Both the position numbers and the translations under genes were made by a program. The notes beneath the pieces are model-generated. The model saw only the letters and a list, made by a program, of their open reading frames with translations, was not told the origin of the DNA and made no database searches. A DNA stretch of 40,575 bases from Verrucomicrobiales bacterium (GTDB lineage Bacteria; Verrucomicrobiota; Verrucomicrobiia; Limisphaerales; UBA9464). Positions 26,953 to 35,705 of this stretch are shown one piece after another (position 1 is the first letter of the stretch; the number at the start of each line of letters is the position of its first letter). The stretch spans positions 1-40,575 of the forward strand of contig JAIXZE010000006.1 of the NCBI GenBank assembly GCA_027489875.1, given 5' to 3'.

Positions 26953-29184
26953 ATGCCTCCCCGATCGAACCCGCGCCGCTGGCACTCCCTGTCGATCGCG
27001 CTCTGTTTGCTGGCCGTGCCACTCATTCAGACGGCGGTGGCATCGACGATCCATGCCGCGATAGCCCGAGGTAGCCGCGCGACTTCGTTTGTCCTGGGAG
27101 ACGACGGGCGGTTGTGGTGTTGGGGGTCCAATGATCTCGGTCAGTACGGCGATGGAACCACGGACAGCCGGTTGAGCGGGCGACCGGCACCACTTCCCGC
27201 GGGAGTGACGAAGTGGCGCTGGTTCGCGCCGGGGTTGCGCTACTTCGCAATCGACCAGGATGGACGCCTGTTCGCCTGGGGCGAACCCGAGATCTCGAAT
27301 GAGACCAATCCGTCGTCGGCTCCAAACAGTCGGGCGCCGAGTCCCGTGCGGCTTGGAAGTCGAACCTGGAAGAAGGCGGTGCCCCCTGTGGTCACGGCTT
27401 ATCTGGGGTTGGCGCCATTCGGCATGGGCATTGATGAAGCCGGTGCGCTGTGGTGGTTGCGGGCGCCTCGACCGGCACTCGAGTCCGCCTTGGCATTCTC
27501 CGAGTACCGCGAGGATCCAGCCGGGTTGCCAGCGGACGCGGGACCGGTGGTGGATGTGGTGGGGGGCGGCCGATGCTTCGTGGCGTTGACGCAATCCGGA
27601 CGGGTCTTTGTCGCCGGGCAGGAATCACTGGGCCTGATGGGCCCGCGTAGCGGATTGACGGGCACTTCCTTCAGTACGGGATTCCTGGAGATCGATCCGC
27701 CGGTGGGTGCGAGCGTCTGGACGCGGATCGCGGTGGTATCGAACCAGGTCTTTGCCTGGACGGATCGGGACGAGATCTATGTCTGGGGTCATGTGTTTGC
27801 CCTGGAAACGGGGTTCTCGGAAGCGCCCATGCGGGAACCGCGTTTCGTGCCGGGAGCACCGTCGGGGCTCCCGGTGCGGCAGTTGGTGGGGCTCGGATAT
27901 CACACCGTTGGCTACCTGTTCGTGGACGATAACGGCGAGGTGTCAGGATGCGGGCCGGGAAATACGGTCTGGCCCTTCCCTGGGACCTTGGCCCCGGACC
28001 TCTTCCGGGCAAAGACCCCGCTGCGATTGGAGCCTGAACTGGAGCCGGTTCAGCAATTGTCGGTGACGCCCTTGTTCCAGTTGATCCTCGGTCCGGACGG
28101 ATTGGTCCGTGCGAAAGGCCTCAACGACGATGGTCAATTGGGGCAGATCACCTCCATCGCTCTGGGCGATCCCGGGCCGCTCGTCATCCCCGGAGGAGAG
28201 GCACCATTCCTGGCGGGCGTCCCGGCCGAGGTCCCGCGGCTCCGACTCACGGTGGAGGACGAGCTGATGTTGGAACCAACCACTCCTCGTTTGACGAACG
28301 GGATTCCCGCCCGATTGCTGCTGGAACGGGAGGGAACCGACGTCGTCCCCTTTCGTCAGGTGTTGAGGGTTGCCGCGTTCCTGACCAATGGCCTCCCAAG
28401 TCCGGAGACGAATTTCTGGCGGTTGTTTGTGAATCGAGGTGCCGTCGAGTTTGCCGGGTTGGAGGCGTCCGAGACCAGCCTGTCACTGGCTTTGAATCCA
28501 AGCTACGTCGAGGCGGACAGCACACCGCTGTGGCTGGAGTTCTCGTTGGCTCCCTCCCGCTGGTACGAAGCGGACGGGCAACAAACGGTCCGTGTCCGCT
28601 ATCAGCCAACCGTTCCCGAGAACCTCTCTCCGGCCATCCGGGTGGTCTGGCCGCCGCCGGGAGTCACGGTCTACTGCAGTCGGGGGATGGAGTACTTCGT
28701 GGAGGCTGAGGATCCCGACGGGTACGTGGCCCAGTTGTCCATCGAGCATGACTTCGTCCCCTTCAATCCGTTTCGCGTTACCCGGACGTTTCCTGCGGCC
28801 GCTCCGGGCACGCCGCGTCGTTACCACGTCGAGTTCACGGGGCCGTTTGACATCATCTTTTCGACGATCGAAGCGGTGGATGACCGGGGACGCCGGACGA
28901 TCCGGCGGAGTTCAAATGGCAATGCGTTGGTGTTTCGATCCTACCAGAGGTCGGCCCTGGCCCTGAAGGTGGGTGGGACGACCGTGCCCTTCAAGGTTCC
29001 GCCGACCACCGGTCCCCTCGTGCTGGAGAGTTCCTCCAATCTCCAGGACTGGACGATCGTGCAGGCCTATCAGGTTCCGAATCCAGGCTTGCCGTCGACG
29101 CCGTTCACTCCGGAGGAGAACGGCGGAGTCGCGCGGTTCTATCGACTGCGGAATCCGGATGCCCCGACGAACTTCACGAACTGA
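26953..29184 (+). CDS. exported RCC1-like repeat protein with terminal beta module
   Basis: 743 residues from the ATG at 26953, which opens a signal peptide (RRWHSLSIALCLLAVPLIQT, cut near AVAS). The first 400 residues hold degenerate RCC1-type blades: FVLGDDGRLWCWGSNDLGQY, FAIDQDGRLFAWGE, CFVALTQSGRVFVAGQ, VFAWTDRDEIYVWG and ILGPDGLVRAKGLNDDGQLG, suggesting a seven-bladed propeller. Residues about 440-600 look like Ig or Calx-type sandwiches. The last 70 (LVLESSSNLQDWTIV ending RFYRLRNPD) resemble the C-terminus of the giant protein at 1136-15238. It lies 105 bp after the kinase gene and is probably a separate unit. No enzymatic motif is seen; function unknown. Confidence 0.85.
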   Translation: MPPRSNPRRWHSLSIALCLLAVPLIQTAVASTIHAAIARGSRATSFVLGDDGRLWCWGSNDLGQYGDGTTDSRLSGRPAPLPAGVTKWRWFAPGLRYFAIDQDGRLFAWGEPEISNETNPSSAPNSRAPSPVRLGSRTWKKAVPPVVTAYLGLAPFGMGIDEAGALWWLRAPRPALESALAFSEYREDPAGLPADAGPVVDVVGGGRCFVALTQSGRVFVAGQESLGLMGPRSGLTGTSFSTGFLEIDPPVGASVWTRIAVVSNQVFAWTDRDEIYVWGHVFALETGFSEAPMREPRFVPGAPSGLPVRQLVGLGYHTVGYLFVDDNGEVSGCGPGNTVWPFPGTLAPDLFRAKTPLRLEPELEPVQQLSVTPLFQLILGPDGLVRAKGLNDDGQLGQITSIALGDPGPLVIPGGEAPFLAGVPAEVPRLRLTVEDELMLEPTTPRLTNGIPARLLLEREGTDVVPFRQVLRVAAFLTNGLPSPETNFWRLFVNRGAVEFAGLEASETSLSLALNPSYVEADSTPLWLEFSLAPSRWYEADGQQTVRVRYQPTVPENLSPAIRVVWPPPGVTVYCSRGMEYFVEAEDPDGYVAQLSIEHDFVPFNPFRVTRTFPAAAPGTPRRYHVEFTGPFDIIFSTIEAVDDRGRRTIRRSSNGNALVFRSYQRSALALKVGGTTVPFKVPPTTGPLVLESSSNLQDWTIVQAYQVPNPGLPSTPFTPEENGGVARFYRLRNPDAPTNFTN

Positions 29185-29300
29185 AGGCCGCACCCAGGGC
29201 GGAATCCCCGCACGCAGCCAAGGCGGGTAGCATCACGGACGCAGCCGCCCACCCGGATTGGCCGCCGGTTCCCATCAGCCTGAAAACCGCGGTTGTTTTG

Positions 29301-29440
29301 ACCGCGGATTCCACGGATTCCACAGATGGACGGGACTGGAATGGATGTTTCCAGCGCGGTTGAGCCTTCACCTCGCAGGTGTGTGGCAATGCAAAGCCAG
29401 GTCCCTGCGTATCCGTGCTATCGGCGAAATCCGTGGTTCC
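29301..29440. repeat. 140-bp element with imperfect terminal inverted repeats
   Basis: The left end starts ACCGCGGATTCCACGGATTC. The right end, read on the opposite strand, starts ACCACGGATTTCGCCGATAG. They match at 20 of 27 positions. The ends contain a short internal reiteration of GGATTCCAC. No transposase is inside, so it resembles a miniature non-autonomous element. Only one copy is in this window. Confidence 0.6.
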
Positions 29441-29548
29441 ACTCCCCCGACCGCTGGCCAACCTTTCCTCCGCTTTGCGGCTTTTCCTCATTTGGGGATG
29501 CCCCGTCTGTCGCCCCCGCTGGGGCTGATGATCCACCGGGATGTGGGA

Positions 29549-29568
29549 CCCACGGCTCGCGCCGTGGG
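29549..29568. repeat. isolated perfect palindrome, possible third repeat family
   Basis: CCCACGGC, loop TCGC, GCCGTGGG: an 8-bp perfect stem inside an otherwise non-coding gap, preceded by a GGGGCTGATGATCCACCGGG segment. I recall similar CACGGC/GCCGTG palindromes in other bacterial genomes, but there is only one copy here. Confidence 0.6.
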
Positions 29569-29776
29569 CTACTGTCTGTCGGTGCTCCGCACCTGTGGAT
29601 CCGCGGAGTGGGGGCTGGCTTCAACGGGCTTGGTGCCTTCGACGGATCCCCGACAAAGCGGGATGCGGGGGTGTCGCGGCGGGAAGGAACGGGGGCGTGG
29701 GCGAATTGGAGAGCTTGCGCCGGGGTATGGGCTGGAGTAGCCACGGTCCCGTGTGCGGACGACCATAACGCAGACA

Positions 29777-31105
29777 ATGAAGAGACATCTCGCGCGGTAT
29801 TTCGACCGTTGGTGGCTCCCTGCGCTGGTACAGCTCTGCCTTGTCGGCGGCTTCGCGGCGACGGCAGCTGTCGGATGGCGCCCCTTGCTCTGCGTGACGG
29901 ATGTCCTGTTCGTGCTTGCTGCCCTGGCGTTCCTGGCAGTCATCGCCGCCTGCATCTGGAATTTCACCCAAGGACGACCGGGCACAGCCGTCATGCACCT
30001 GCTCCTCACTTTCTGCTGCGGAGCCGCCAGCTTCATGGCCGTGGCTTTTGCGTCGATTGCGGTCGCCTTTGGCCCCAGCGAGGACGGGTTTGCGGACAAC
30101 CTGACGATTCCGGCAGGCATTGAGATTGCCGAGCCGGAACCGGAAGCACCGGATCCTTGGGGTGCAGAGACACCAGGGAACGTCTACGGGCTTCAGGAGG
30201 CCATCCGAAGGGCACTGACCGTCCCAGGCAACAACACAGCAGAGATCATCCCTGCGATCCCTTCGCTGCGGAAGGCGTCGATGAATCACCCCGAGGCATT
30301 CCGTGACTACGTAAAAGCTTCTCCGGACTGGCATGTGTTCCTTGAGGGAAGAACCCATTTTGCGTCGAGACGATGGAGTTCCGAAGGTGAGCCATTGGAT
30401 ACCCTGGCTGGCAACGCCTCGCATTCCGGTGGAGGACTCGGGTTCCAGACCCGCTGTCTCCTCTGCTTGGATCGAATCCAGTGGAGCAAGGATATCGTGC
30501 GGCATGTGCAGGAGGGAACGGCGCCGGTGGAGCCGGATCTGAGCCTACGTCATGGGCTGCACAAAAGCCGCATCTTGATCGAAAGTGGCGGAGTCTGGGT
30601 TGAGATCCATGAGTACTCCGGCAACCCGGAACGACGGGTGACCAAGGCCACACTTGCCAGACTGGAAATGGAGTTCGCGGAGTTCCTGAAGGACCCGGAC
30701 GCCTCCGTGAAGGCTGCCCGCTCCCGATCCGGTGATCTGGCCAGTCGTCAGGCGGGTCGCCGAGCACAGCCATTCCGACTGCTCACGGGAATGCAGCCAG
30801 GGATCTATGGAGTGACCTACTCGCTCAACCCCGGAGAACCGGGATCCGTTCATCTGAAGGCGTTCGAGGTCACCCAGGGAATCCCATTGTCGGTTAAGGA
30901 GCTGGAAGACCGTTCGAAGAGCCGCATGAAGGGGTCAACCAACCTCCAGGAGCGGTTCGGTGCAAAGGCTGAGTTCAAGATTTACGAGGGTGACTGGGGA
31001 AAGCCCTATGCTGCCCGATTTGAAGTCTGGTTTTCACCCGACTCTGGAAAGCCGTCGCGCAAGCTCGCGGAGCGCGTGTTCAAGATTGAAGGATGGCAAA
31101 GATGA
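29777..31105 (+). CDS. unknown membrane protein with three N-terminal helices
   Basis: 442 residues, not recognised. The ATG at 29777 (MKRHLARYFDRWW) is preferred over an upstream one eight codons earlier. Three hydrophobic helices at about 13-32, 38-63 and 70-97 are followed by a Glu/Pro-rich linker (IEIAEPEPEAPDP) and a soluble domain of about 320 residues. This domain contains GGVWVEIHEYSG, a CLLCLD pair of cysteines and a basic C-terminus (RKLAERVFKIEGWQR). Its stop lies one base from the stop of the convergent WD40 gene. Codon use matches the neighbours, so it looks real. No catalytic motif is apparent. Confidence 0.75.
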   Translation: MKRHLARYFDRWWLPALVQLCLVGGFAATAAVGWRPLLCVTDVLFVLAALAFLAVIAACIWNFTQGRPGTAVMHLLLTFCCGAASFMAVAFASIAVAFGPSEDGFADNLTIPAGIEIAEPEPEAPDPWGAETPGNVYGLQEAIRRALTVPGNNTAEIIPAIPSLRKASMNHPEAFRDYVKASPDWHVFLEGRTHFASRRWSSEGEPLDTLAGNASHSGGGLGFQTRCLLCLDRIQWSKDIVRHVQEGTAPVEPDLSLRHGLHKSRILIESGGVWVEIHEYSGNPERRVTKATLARLEMEFAEFLKDPDASVKAARSRSGDLASRQAGRRAQPFRLLTGMQPGIYGVTYSLNPGEPGSVHLKAFEVTQGIPLSVKELEDRSKSRMKGSTNLQERFGAKAEFKIYEGDWGKPYAARFEVWFSPDSGKPSRKLAERVFKIEGWQR

Positions 31106-31106
31106 A

Positions 31107-32174
31107 TCACCCCTCCACGGCGTAGACCTGGATCCGTCCCCAGGCGGGCCAGGCACCATCCTTCCGCTGGGGCTGGCCGTTGGCACCTGCGAGCACGAGG
31201 GATTTCCCGTCCTTCGAAAACCGTGCGTGCGTGATCCGCTTCTTCGTGTCGATCGAATGAACAAGGCCGCCATCCTCCGTGCCGAAGAGCGCGGCATTCC
31301 ACGTGCCCTGGGCCTGCCGTCCCGCCATCACGAAATGGCGACCATCCGGATGCCAGGCCACCGACTCCATCAACCCCGCTCCGTGCTGGCCGTCGCGGAT
31401 CTGGTCGCGGCGTTCTCCCTTTCGCCAATCCCAGCGTTGCCACGTCATCTTGCCGTTGCCCGCCATGGGATCCGTCATGGGTCCCATGCCGCACCCGATC
31501 AGGGATCCGCCATCGGGTGAAAACGCGAGCCCGTAGATCCCGCCACAAAAGTGGTGGGTCTTGATCGTGCCCCAGGAGGTGAAGTCGGGCGTCGTCCACC
31601 GCGAGACCGGTTCCCTGGCATCGCGTGCGAAGAGATCCCACACGCGAACCTCGCCGCTCATGTTGGCCGCGGCCAGGTGCCGGCCATCGGGACTGAACGC
31701 ACAGCTCAACACCGGAGGCGTGTGCGCGAGTGCGGCCACGAGTTCGCCGGTCGCGGTGTCGAACACCTTCACGGAAGGTTCGGTCTCCGCGGCGGGCTCA
31801 TACTTCCATCCGCCCGCAATGTACTGCCCGGTGGTCGTCGCCACACGCCGGCCATCGGGTGAAATCGCCAGCTGCCAACTCCAGAACGCGTGGGCCTGGA
31901 CCCGACGCCAGCAGCGTCGCGTCTCGATCTCATGCCACAGCAGGCGGCCGTCGTAGCCGCTGCTGAGGAGGGTGGTTCCATCCGGATGCACGACGCATCC
32001 GCTGGCATACGACGTGTGCCGTTCCTCGAAGAGTTCCGCCTTTCCCGACGCCAGGTCCACCTGCTGGATCGAGCCATCGACACAGGACGCGAACCCGCGG
32101 GTGCCATCCGGATGCAGCGCGAATCCCAGCACGCCCGTGGGCAGCTTGTGATCGTGGAGGAGCTTGAGGTTCAT
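31107..32174 (-). CDS. WD40-repeat protein, third gene of the DUF1553-DUF1501 operon
   Basis: 355 residues consisting almost wholly of WD40-like blades: LGFALHPDGTRGFASCVDGS, GCVVHPDGTTLLSSGYDGRL, LAISPDGRRVATT, CAFSPDGRHLAAANMSGEVR followed by VWDL, LAFSPDGGSLIGCG, VAWHPDGRHFVMAG and ARFSKDGKSLVLAGANG, consistent with one seven-bladed propeller. There is no signal peptide, although its operon partners are exported. It starts 10 bp after the DUF1501 stop. WD40 proteins often accompany DUF1549/1553 and DUF1501 genes in Planctomycetota and Verrucomicrobiota; their role there is unknown. The propeller probably serves as a binding scaffold. Confidence 0.9.
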   Translation of the reverse strand: MNLKLLHDHKLPTGVLGFALHPDGTRGFASCVDGSIQQVDLASGKAELFEERHTSYASGCVVHPDGTTLLSSGYDGRLLWHEIETRRCWRRVQAHAFWSWQLAISPDGRRVATTTGQYIAGGWKYEPAAETEPSVKVFDTATGELVAALAHTPPVLSCAFSPDGRHLAAANMSGEVRVWDLFARDAREPVSRWTTPDFTSWGTIKTHHFCGGIYGLAFSPDGGSLIGCGMGPMTDPMAGNGKMTWQRWDWRKGERRDQIRDGQHGAGLMESVAWHPDGRHFVMAGRQAQGTWNAALFGTEDGGLVHSIDTKKRITHARFSKDGKSLVLAGANGQPQRKDGAWPAWGRIQVYAVEG

Positions 32175-32184
32175 GCGGGTTCGT

Positions 32185-33525
32185 TCAGGCCAGCAGGTCG
32201 CGGATCGGTTCGGCCCGGTCCTCCACGCGATGGAAGGTGGGCATGCCGGGGAGTTCGTACTCGCCGTGGGGATCGATCCCGAGTGCGGTGAAGATCGTCG
32301 CGAAGAGGTTCTGCTCGTTGTACGGCTTCTCGATCACATCGACGCCGTCGGCATCGGTCGCCCCGGTGACCACGCCGCGCTTCAGACCGCACCCGGTCAT
32401 CATGAGGCTCCAGGCGTTCGGATAGTGATCGCGGCCGCGGGCTGGATTGAGCCATGGCGTCCGACCGAACTCACCCATCGCCACGACCAAAGTGGAATCG
32501 AGCAGTCCGCGTTGCTCGAGGTCGGTGATGAGGTGGAACAGCACGCGATCCAACTCCGGCACCAGCATCTGGTGGATCTCGTGCTGGAAGACGTGGTTGT
32601 CCCAGCACATCCCGTTCGCGACCATGACGAAGGGAGCGCCGTTCTCGACGAGGTGCCGCGCCATCAGCGTGTGCTGGGCGAAGGCACCGGGGCCGTAACG
32701 CTCGCGGTCGTGGGCCGGAAGACGGTTGACGTCGAAGAGTTCCGCGCTCGCCGCCATGCCACGCATCCTTTCAAACGCAGCGTTCTGGCTGCGCGCGGCC
32801 ACGCTGCCGCGGTCACGCTCGAACTTGGCCGTGAGAAAGCGACGCAGCCGTTCCCGCGATTCGCGATCGTTCTGCGGCAGGGCGTCAGTGGCCGCACCGA
32901 TCATCTTCGAGTAGTCGCCGCCGACGCGCACCGGCGCGTGTTCGGCACCCACCCAACCCGTCCAGTTGCCGGCCTTGAAGGTTTCGAACTCGTTCCCGCC
33001 GGGGATCGGATCGATGAAGACGAAGTTCGGGATCGGCGAATCCAGTTGGCCGAGGGCGTGGGACAAGGCGCTGCCGAGCGTGGGCCGCGTGAAGCCCGCG
33101 CGTTCAGGATTGCCGCGCTGGAGCAGGTTGATCGCCTGGAAGTGTTCCGGCTGCGCGGTCTTCATGCTCCGGACGATGTTGAGCTTGTCGGCGATGCTCG
33201 CGCAGCGGGGCATCAGCGAGGAGAAATGCACGCCGGGAATCCGCGTCGGGATGCTGCCAAACGGACCGCTCGACGGACGGCCGGGCTTGGGATCCCACGT
33301 CTCGAACTGACTGGGTGCACCGCAAAGCCAGAGCAGGATGCAGCGCTTCTGGGCGCGCTTGGCTTCCGCGGCAAAGACCGGGTTGTGGAAGAGTCCGGAG
33401 AAGCTCGTCACGGCCGCAGCCGTGCCACCGGTGAGTCCCTTGAGGAACAGCCGGCGATGCAGCCGGTGTTCGTCCACACGACATTGGCCCGGGGCGACTC
33501 CATGGGTGTCGGCATTCACATTCAT
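32185..33525 (-). CDS. DUF1501 family protein, Tat-exported
   Basis: 446 residues. The ATG at 33525 overlaps the upstream stop (ATGA), which fixes the start; the longer frame overlaps the DUF1553 gene. The N-terminus has a twin-arginine motif (RRLFLKG, R24-R25) before a weak hydrophobic stretch, as expected for DUF1501 proteins. The domain shows ILLWLCGAPSQFETWDPKPG, FGSIPTRIPGVHFSSLMP, MVANGMCWDNHV, VAMGEFGRTPWLNPARGRDH and YPNAWSLMMTGCGLKRG, a sulfatase/alkaline-phosphatase-like fold (GEFGRTP is typical). It is the middle gene of a three-gene operon. The biochemical function of the family is not established. Confidence 0.94.
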   Translation of the reverse strand: MNVNADTHGVAPGQCRVDEHRLHRRLFLKGLTGGTAAAVTSFSGLFHNPVFAAEAKRAQKRCILLWLCGAPSQFETWDPKPGRPSSGPFGSIPTRIPGVHFSSLMPRCASIADKLNIVRSMKTAQPEHFQAINLLQRGNPERAGFTRPTLGSALSHALGQLDSPIPNFVFIDPIPGGNEFETFKAGNWTGWVGAEHAPVRVGGDYSKMIGAATDALPQNDRESRERLRRFLTAKFERDRGSVAARSQNAAFERMRGMAASAELFDVNRLPAHDRERYGPGAFAQHTLMARHLVENGAPFVMVANGMCWDNHVFQHEIHQMLVPELDRVLFHLITDLEQRGLLDSTLVVAMGEFGRTPWLNPARGRDHYPNAWSLMMTGCGLKRGVVTGATDADGVDVIEKPYNEQNLFATIFTALGIDPHGEYELPGMPTFHRVEDRAEPIRDLLA

Positions 33526-35441
33526 GGCATGGTCAGGAACTCCGCACTCGTCATCAGCGCCCACAGCAGATCCCGGCTCGAAGCCCCCGCAGAGGTGTCC
33601 GCGCCGTCCGCCAACGCGAGCGCTGCGGCCAGTTCGTCCGCATCGGCCTGGCGTCCGTAGGTCCGGCGGAAGGCTTCCTGCACGCGGGCCGTGGGCTCCT
33701 TCATCGCCGCCAACCGTGGCACGGTTCCACTGCCTTCCGGCTTGAGCAATTCCGCCAGGGCAGGCGCATGCGCCAGGTACTGCGCCTGCTGGAAGGTGGC
33801 GTTGTATTCGCGGGGAAGCACGTCCGGCAAAGCCGAGGTCGTGGCCCGTCGCAACGTATCGTCGTCCGGGGCCACGCCGGCCGCCACACGCCACGACCGC
33901 GCCAACTGTTCCGCCGTCAGCGGCCGTTCCAATGCCGATGCGAACGCTTCTGCTGGGCCCGTTCCGCGCGCCAGGCTATAGGCCCGGCTCAGAACCAACC
34001 CGCGGACGAACCGCCGCACATCATGGCCACTCCGCGCAAAGTCCGCCGCCAGCCAGTCCAGCAACTCGGGGTGGCTGGGCGCATTCCGGGCGTTCATCTC
34101 GTCGACGGGATGAACCAAGCCTCGCCCGAACAACACCGCCCACGTGCGGTTCACGAACGCCCGCGCCAGCAGCGGATTGTCCTGCGTGGCCGCCTCGGCG
34201 AAGGCCGCCCGACGCGAGAACTTCGGCACCCGCGGCTTGGCCTTCGGATCCACGTACCGGTCGTCGGCATCTTCCTCCTTCGCGCCCGCTGCGGGTCGTT
34301 CCTCGGAAACGACGCGTCCGTTCAGGAGCGTGACGATGGCCGGTTGCGATTCCTTCCGGAGATTCGTGAAGTTGATGAAGCCGCCGACGGCGGACTCGGC
34401 GACCTGGTTTCCGCCGTCGATGTTCTTGCTGCGGTTGAACGCCGCCACCAATCCCCAGTAGTGCGCCTGCTTGATCTCGCGGGCCAGTGGATGGTCGTGG
34501 CACTGGGCGCAATCGATGCGCGTCCCGTAGACAACCGGGGCCACCGCCTCCGCCATGGCCTGATGCTCGTTGCGGCGCTCGTAGAGGAACCACGACGCGC
34601 CCTTCGATTCCGGCGCATCCCCGCGGGCCACGAGGAGATCACGGACCGTTTCGTTCCACGGCCGATTCTTCCGGAAGGCTTCCTCGAGGAATCCCCACCA
34701 GCCGTTCTGCTTCCGGCGATCTTCGTGGTTCTCGCGCTTCGGTCGGCCCATCAGGAACACGTCCCACAACTCGCGCATGCGGACCACGTGGGCTTCCGAT
34801 CCCAGCAATCGATCCACCAACGAACGGCGCCGCTCCTCGGCCGGGAGCGCCACGAAGGCATCGATCTCCTCGGGACTGGGAATGCGGCCCACGAGATCCA
34901 GATACACCCGTCGACACCAGAGCTGATCGTCCAACGGAGCCGCGGGCTGGAGGCCGCGTGCGATCCAACCTTCGGCGAGCAGGGTGTCGACGGCTTCGGG
35001 AATGGAACCGAAGGTCCGCGGCTTGGCGACGCTGGCCGATTCCTGGCGGGCAGGTGCAGCCATCGCCTCGATCCATTCCCGCACGATCGCCTGATCGGCA
35101 TCCGAAAGCTGCTTCTTCGGCGGCATGTGCGGATCCGCGCCGACCGCGAGGTATTGATACAATCGGCTCTTCGCCGCATCGCCGGGGATCACCACCGCCC
35201 CTTCATCGCCACCCTTCAGCACCGACTCCGGGGTATCCAGTTCCAGACCGCTCTTTTGCTCGATCGGGCCGTGGCACTTCACGCAGTGCACATCGAAGAG
35301 GGGGCGCACCTTGGTCGACCAAAGCGTGCCTGCGTCCGCCCCCGTCGCGACGACGGTCCAGCCCAACCCGAACAGGGCGGCCAAGACCTTTGTGAAACGG
35401 GGGATGCGCATGCGGCGTGGGACGATCCTTGCCGGATCCAT
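33522..35441 (-). CDS. DUF1549/DUF1553 protein with N-terminal cytochrome-c-like domain (PSCyt1-PSCyt2-PSD1)
   Basis: 639 residues, exported. The ATG at 35441 is chosen because GGAG lies six bases upstream; ATG 35411 would give a shorter signal peptide and is possible. After the signal (ending about VVATGADA) comes PSCyt1 with haem-binding motif CVKCH (53-57) and MPPKKQLSDADQAIVREWIE. PSCyt2/DUF1549 (about 150-355) follows with DQLWCRRVYLDLVGRIPSPE and a second CxxCH (CAQCH, 311-315, followed by DHP). PSD1/DUF1553 (about 410-630) has NPLLARAFVNRTWAVLFGRG and ends SSRDLLWALMTSAEFL. It is the first gene of the operon and is translationally coupled to DUF1501. A periplasmic redox role is implied by the two CxxCH motifs; the substrate is unknown. 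Confidence 0.94.
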   Translation of the reverse strand: MDPARIVPRRMRIPRFTKVLAALFGLGWTVVATGADAGTLWSTKVRPLFDVHCVKCHGPIEQKSGLELDTPESVLKGGDEGAVVIPGDAAKSRLYQYLAVGADPHMPPKKQLSDADQAIVREWIEAMAAPARQESASVAKPRTFGSIPEAVDTLLAEGWIARGLQPAAPLDDQLWCRRVYLDLVGRIPSPEEIDAFVALPAEERRRSLVDRLLGSEAHVVRMRELWDVFLMGRPKRENHEDRRKQNGWWGFLEEAFRKNRPWNETVRDLLVARGDAPESKGASWFLYERRNEHQAMAEAVAPVVYGTRIDCAQCHDHPLAREIKQAHYWGLVAAFNRSKNIDGGNQVAESAVGGFINFTNLRKESQPAIVTLLNGRVVSEERPAAGAKEEDADDRYVDPKAKPRVPKFSRRAAFAEAATQDNPLLARAFVNRTWAVLFGRGLVHPVDEMNARNAPSHPELLDWLAADFARSGHDVRRFVRGLVLSRAYSLARGTGPAEAFASALERPLTAEQLARSWRVAAGVAPDDDTLRRATTSALPDVLPREYNATFQQAQYLAHAPALAELLKPEGSGTVPRLAAMKEPTARVQEAFRRTYGRQADADELAAALALADGADTSAGASSRDLLWALMTSAEFLTMP

Positions 35442-35557
35442 CCCACGCTCCAGACCATCCCGGATCCCGCCCCTCCCCGTCAATGGCCAGGGCCGTAGAT
35501 GACGAGGTCACGAGGCAGGGCCGGAGGAGTTGCCAGTTCCCAGTGGCAGTTGCCTGC

Positions 35558-35662
35558 GGGGTGGAGACGTCCTCGTCGCCGTTCCAAAGCCATTCCCAGT
35601 GGCGATGAGGACATCGCCGCCCCGAATCCTTTCCAAACGGGGGCAGTGTCAAGATGCGCCCC
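35558..35662. repeat. family A paired-hairpin element, full form
   Basis: Hairpin 1 at 35563-35580 (one stem mismatch, loop GTCCTC), a 20-bp spacer GTTCCAAAGCCATTCCCAGT and a perfect hairpin 2 at 35601-35618 (GGCGAT/ATCGCC, loop GAGGAC). The tail GAATCCTTTCCAAACGGGGG then CAGTGTCAAGATGCGCCCC follows. It lies between the divergent DUF1553 operon and the LytS-type kinase. Confidence 0.92.
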
Positions 35663-35705
35663 CGCCCTTGCAGGCCGCCCCATTCCCGGCCCACCTTCGC
35701 GGATC

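Larger units (their letters stand above)
29185..29776. other. 592-bp repeat-bearing gap without a supported gene
   Basis: Several overlapping frames cross this stretch, but none has a recognisable domain, start signal or normal codon pattern. It holds an inverted-ended element (29301-29440), a GCCCCGTCTGTCGCCCCCGC segment near 29501 and an 8-bp palindrome (29549-29568). The promoter for the downstream membrane protein must lie at its right end. Confidence 0.65.

Noticed and set aside
29258-30123. Overlapping plus-strand frames (29258-29740, 29326-30123) in the gap before the membrane protein
   Set aside because: They read through repeat elements, lack domains and conflict with the better-supported gene at 29777.
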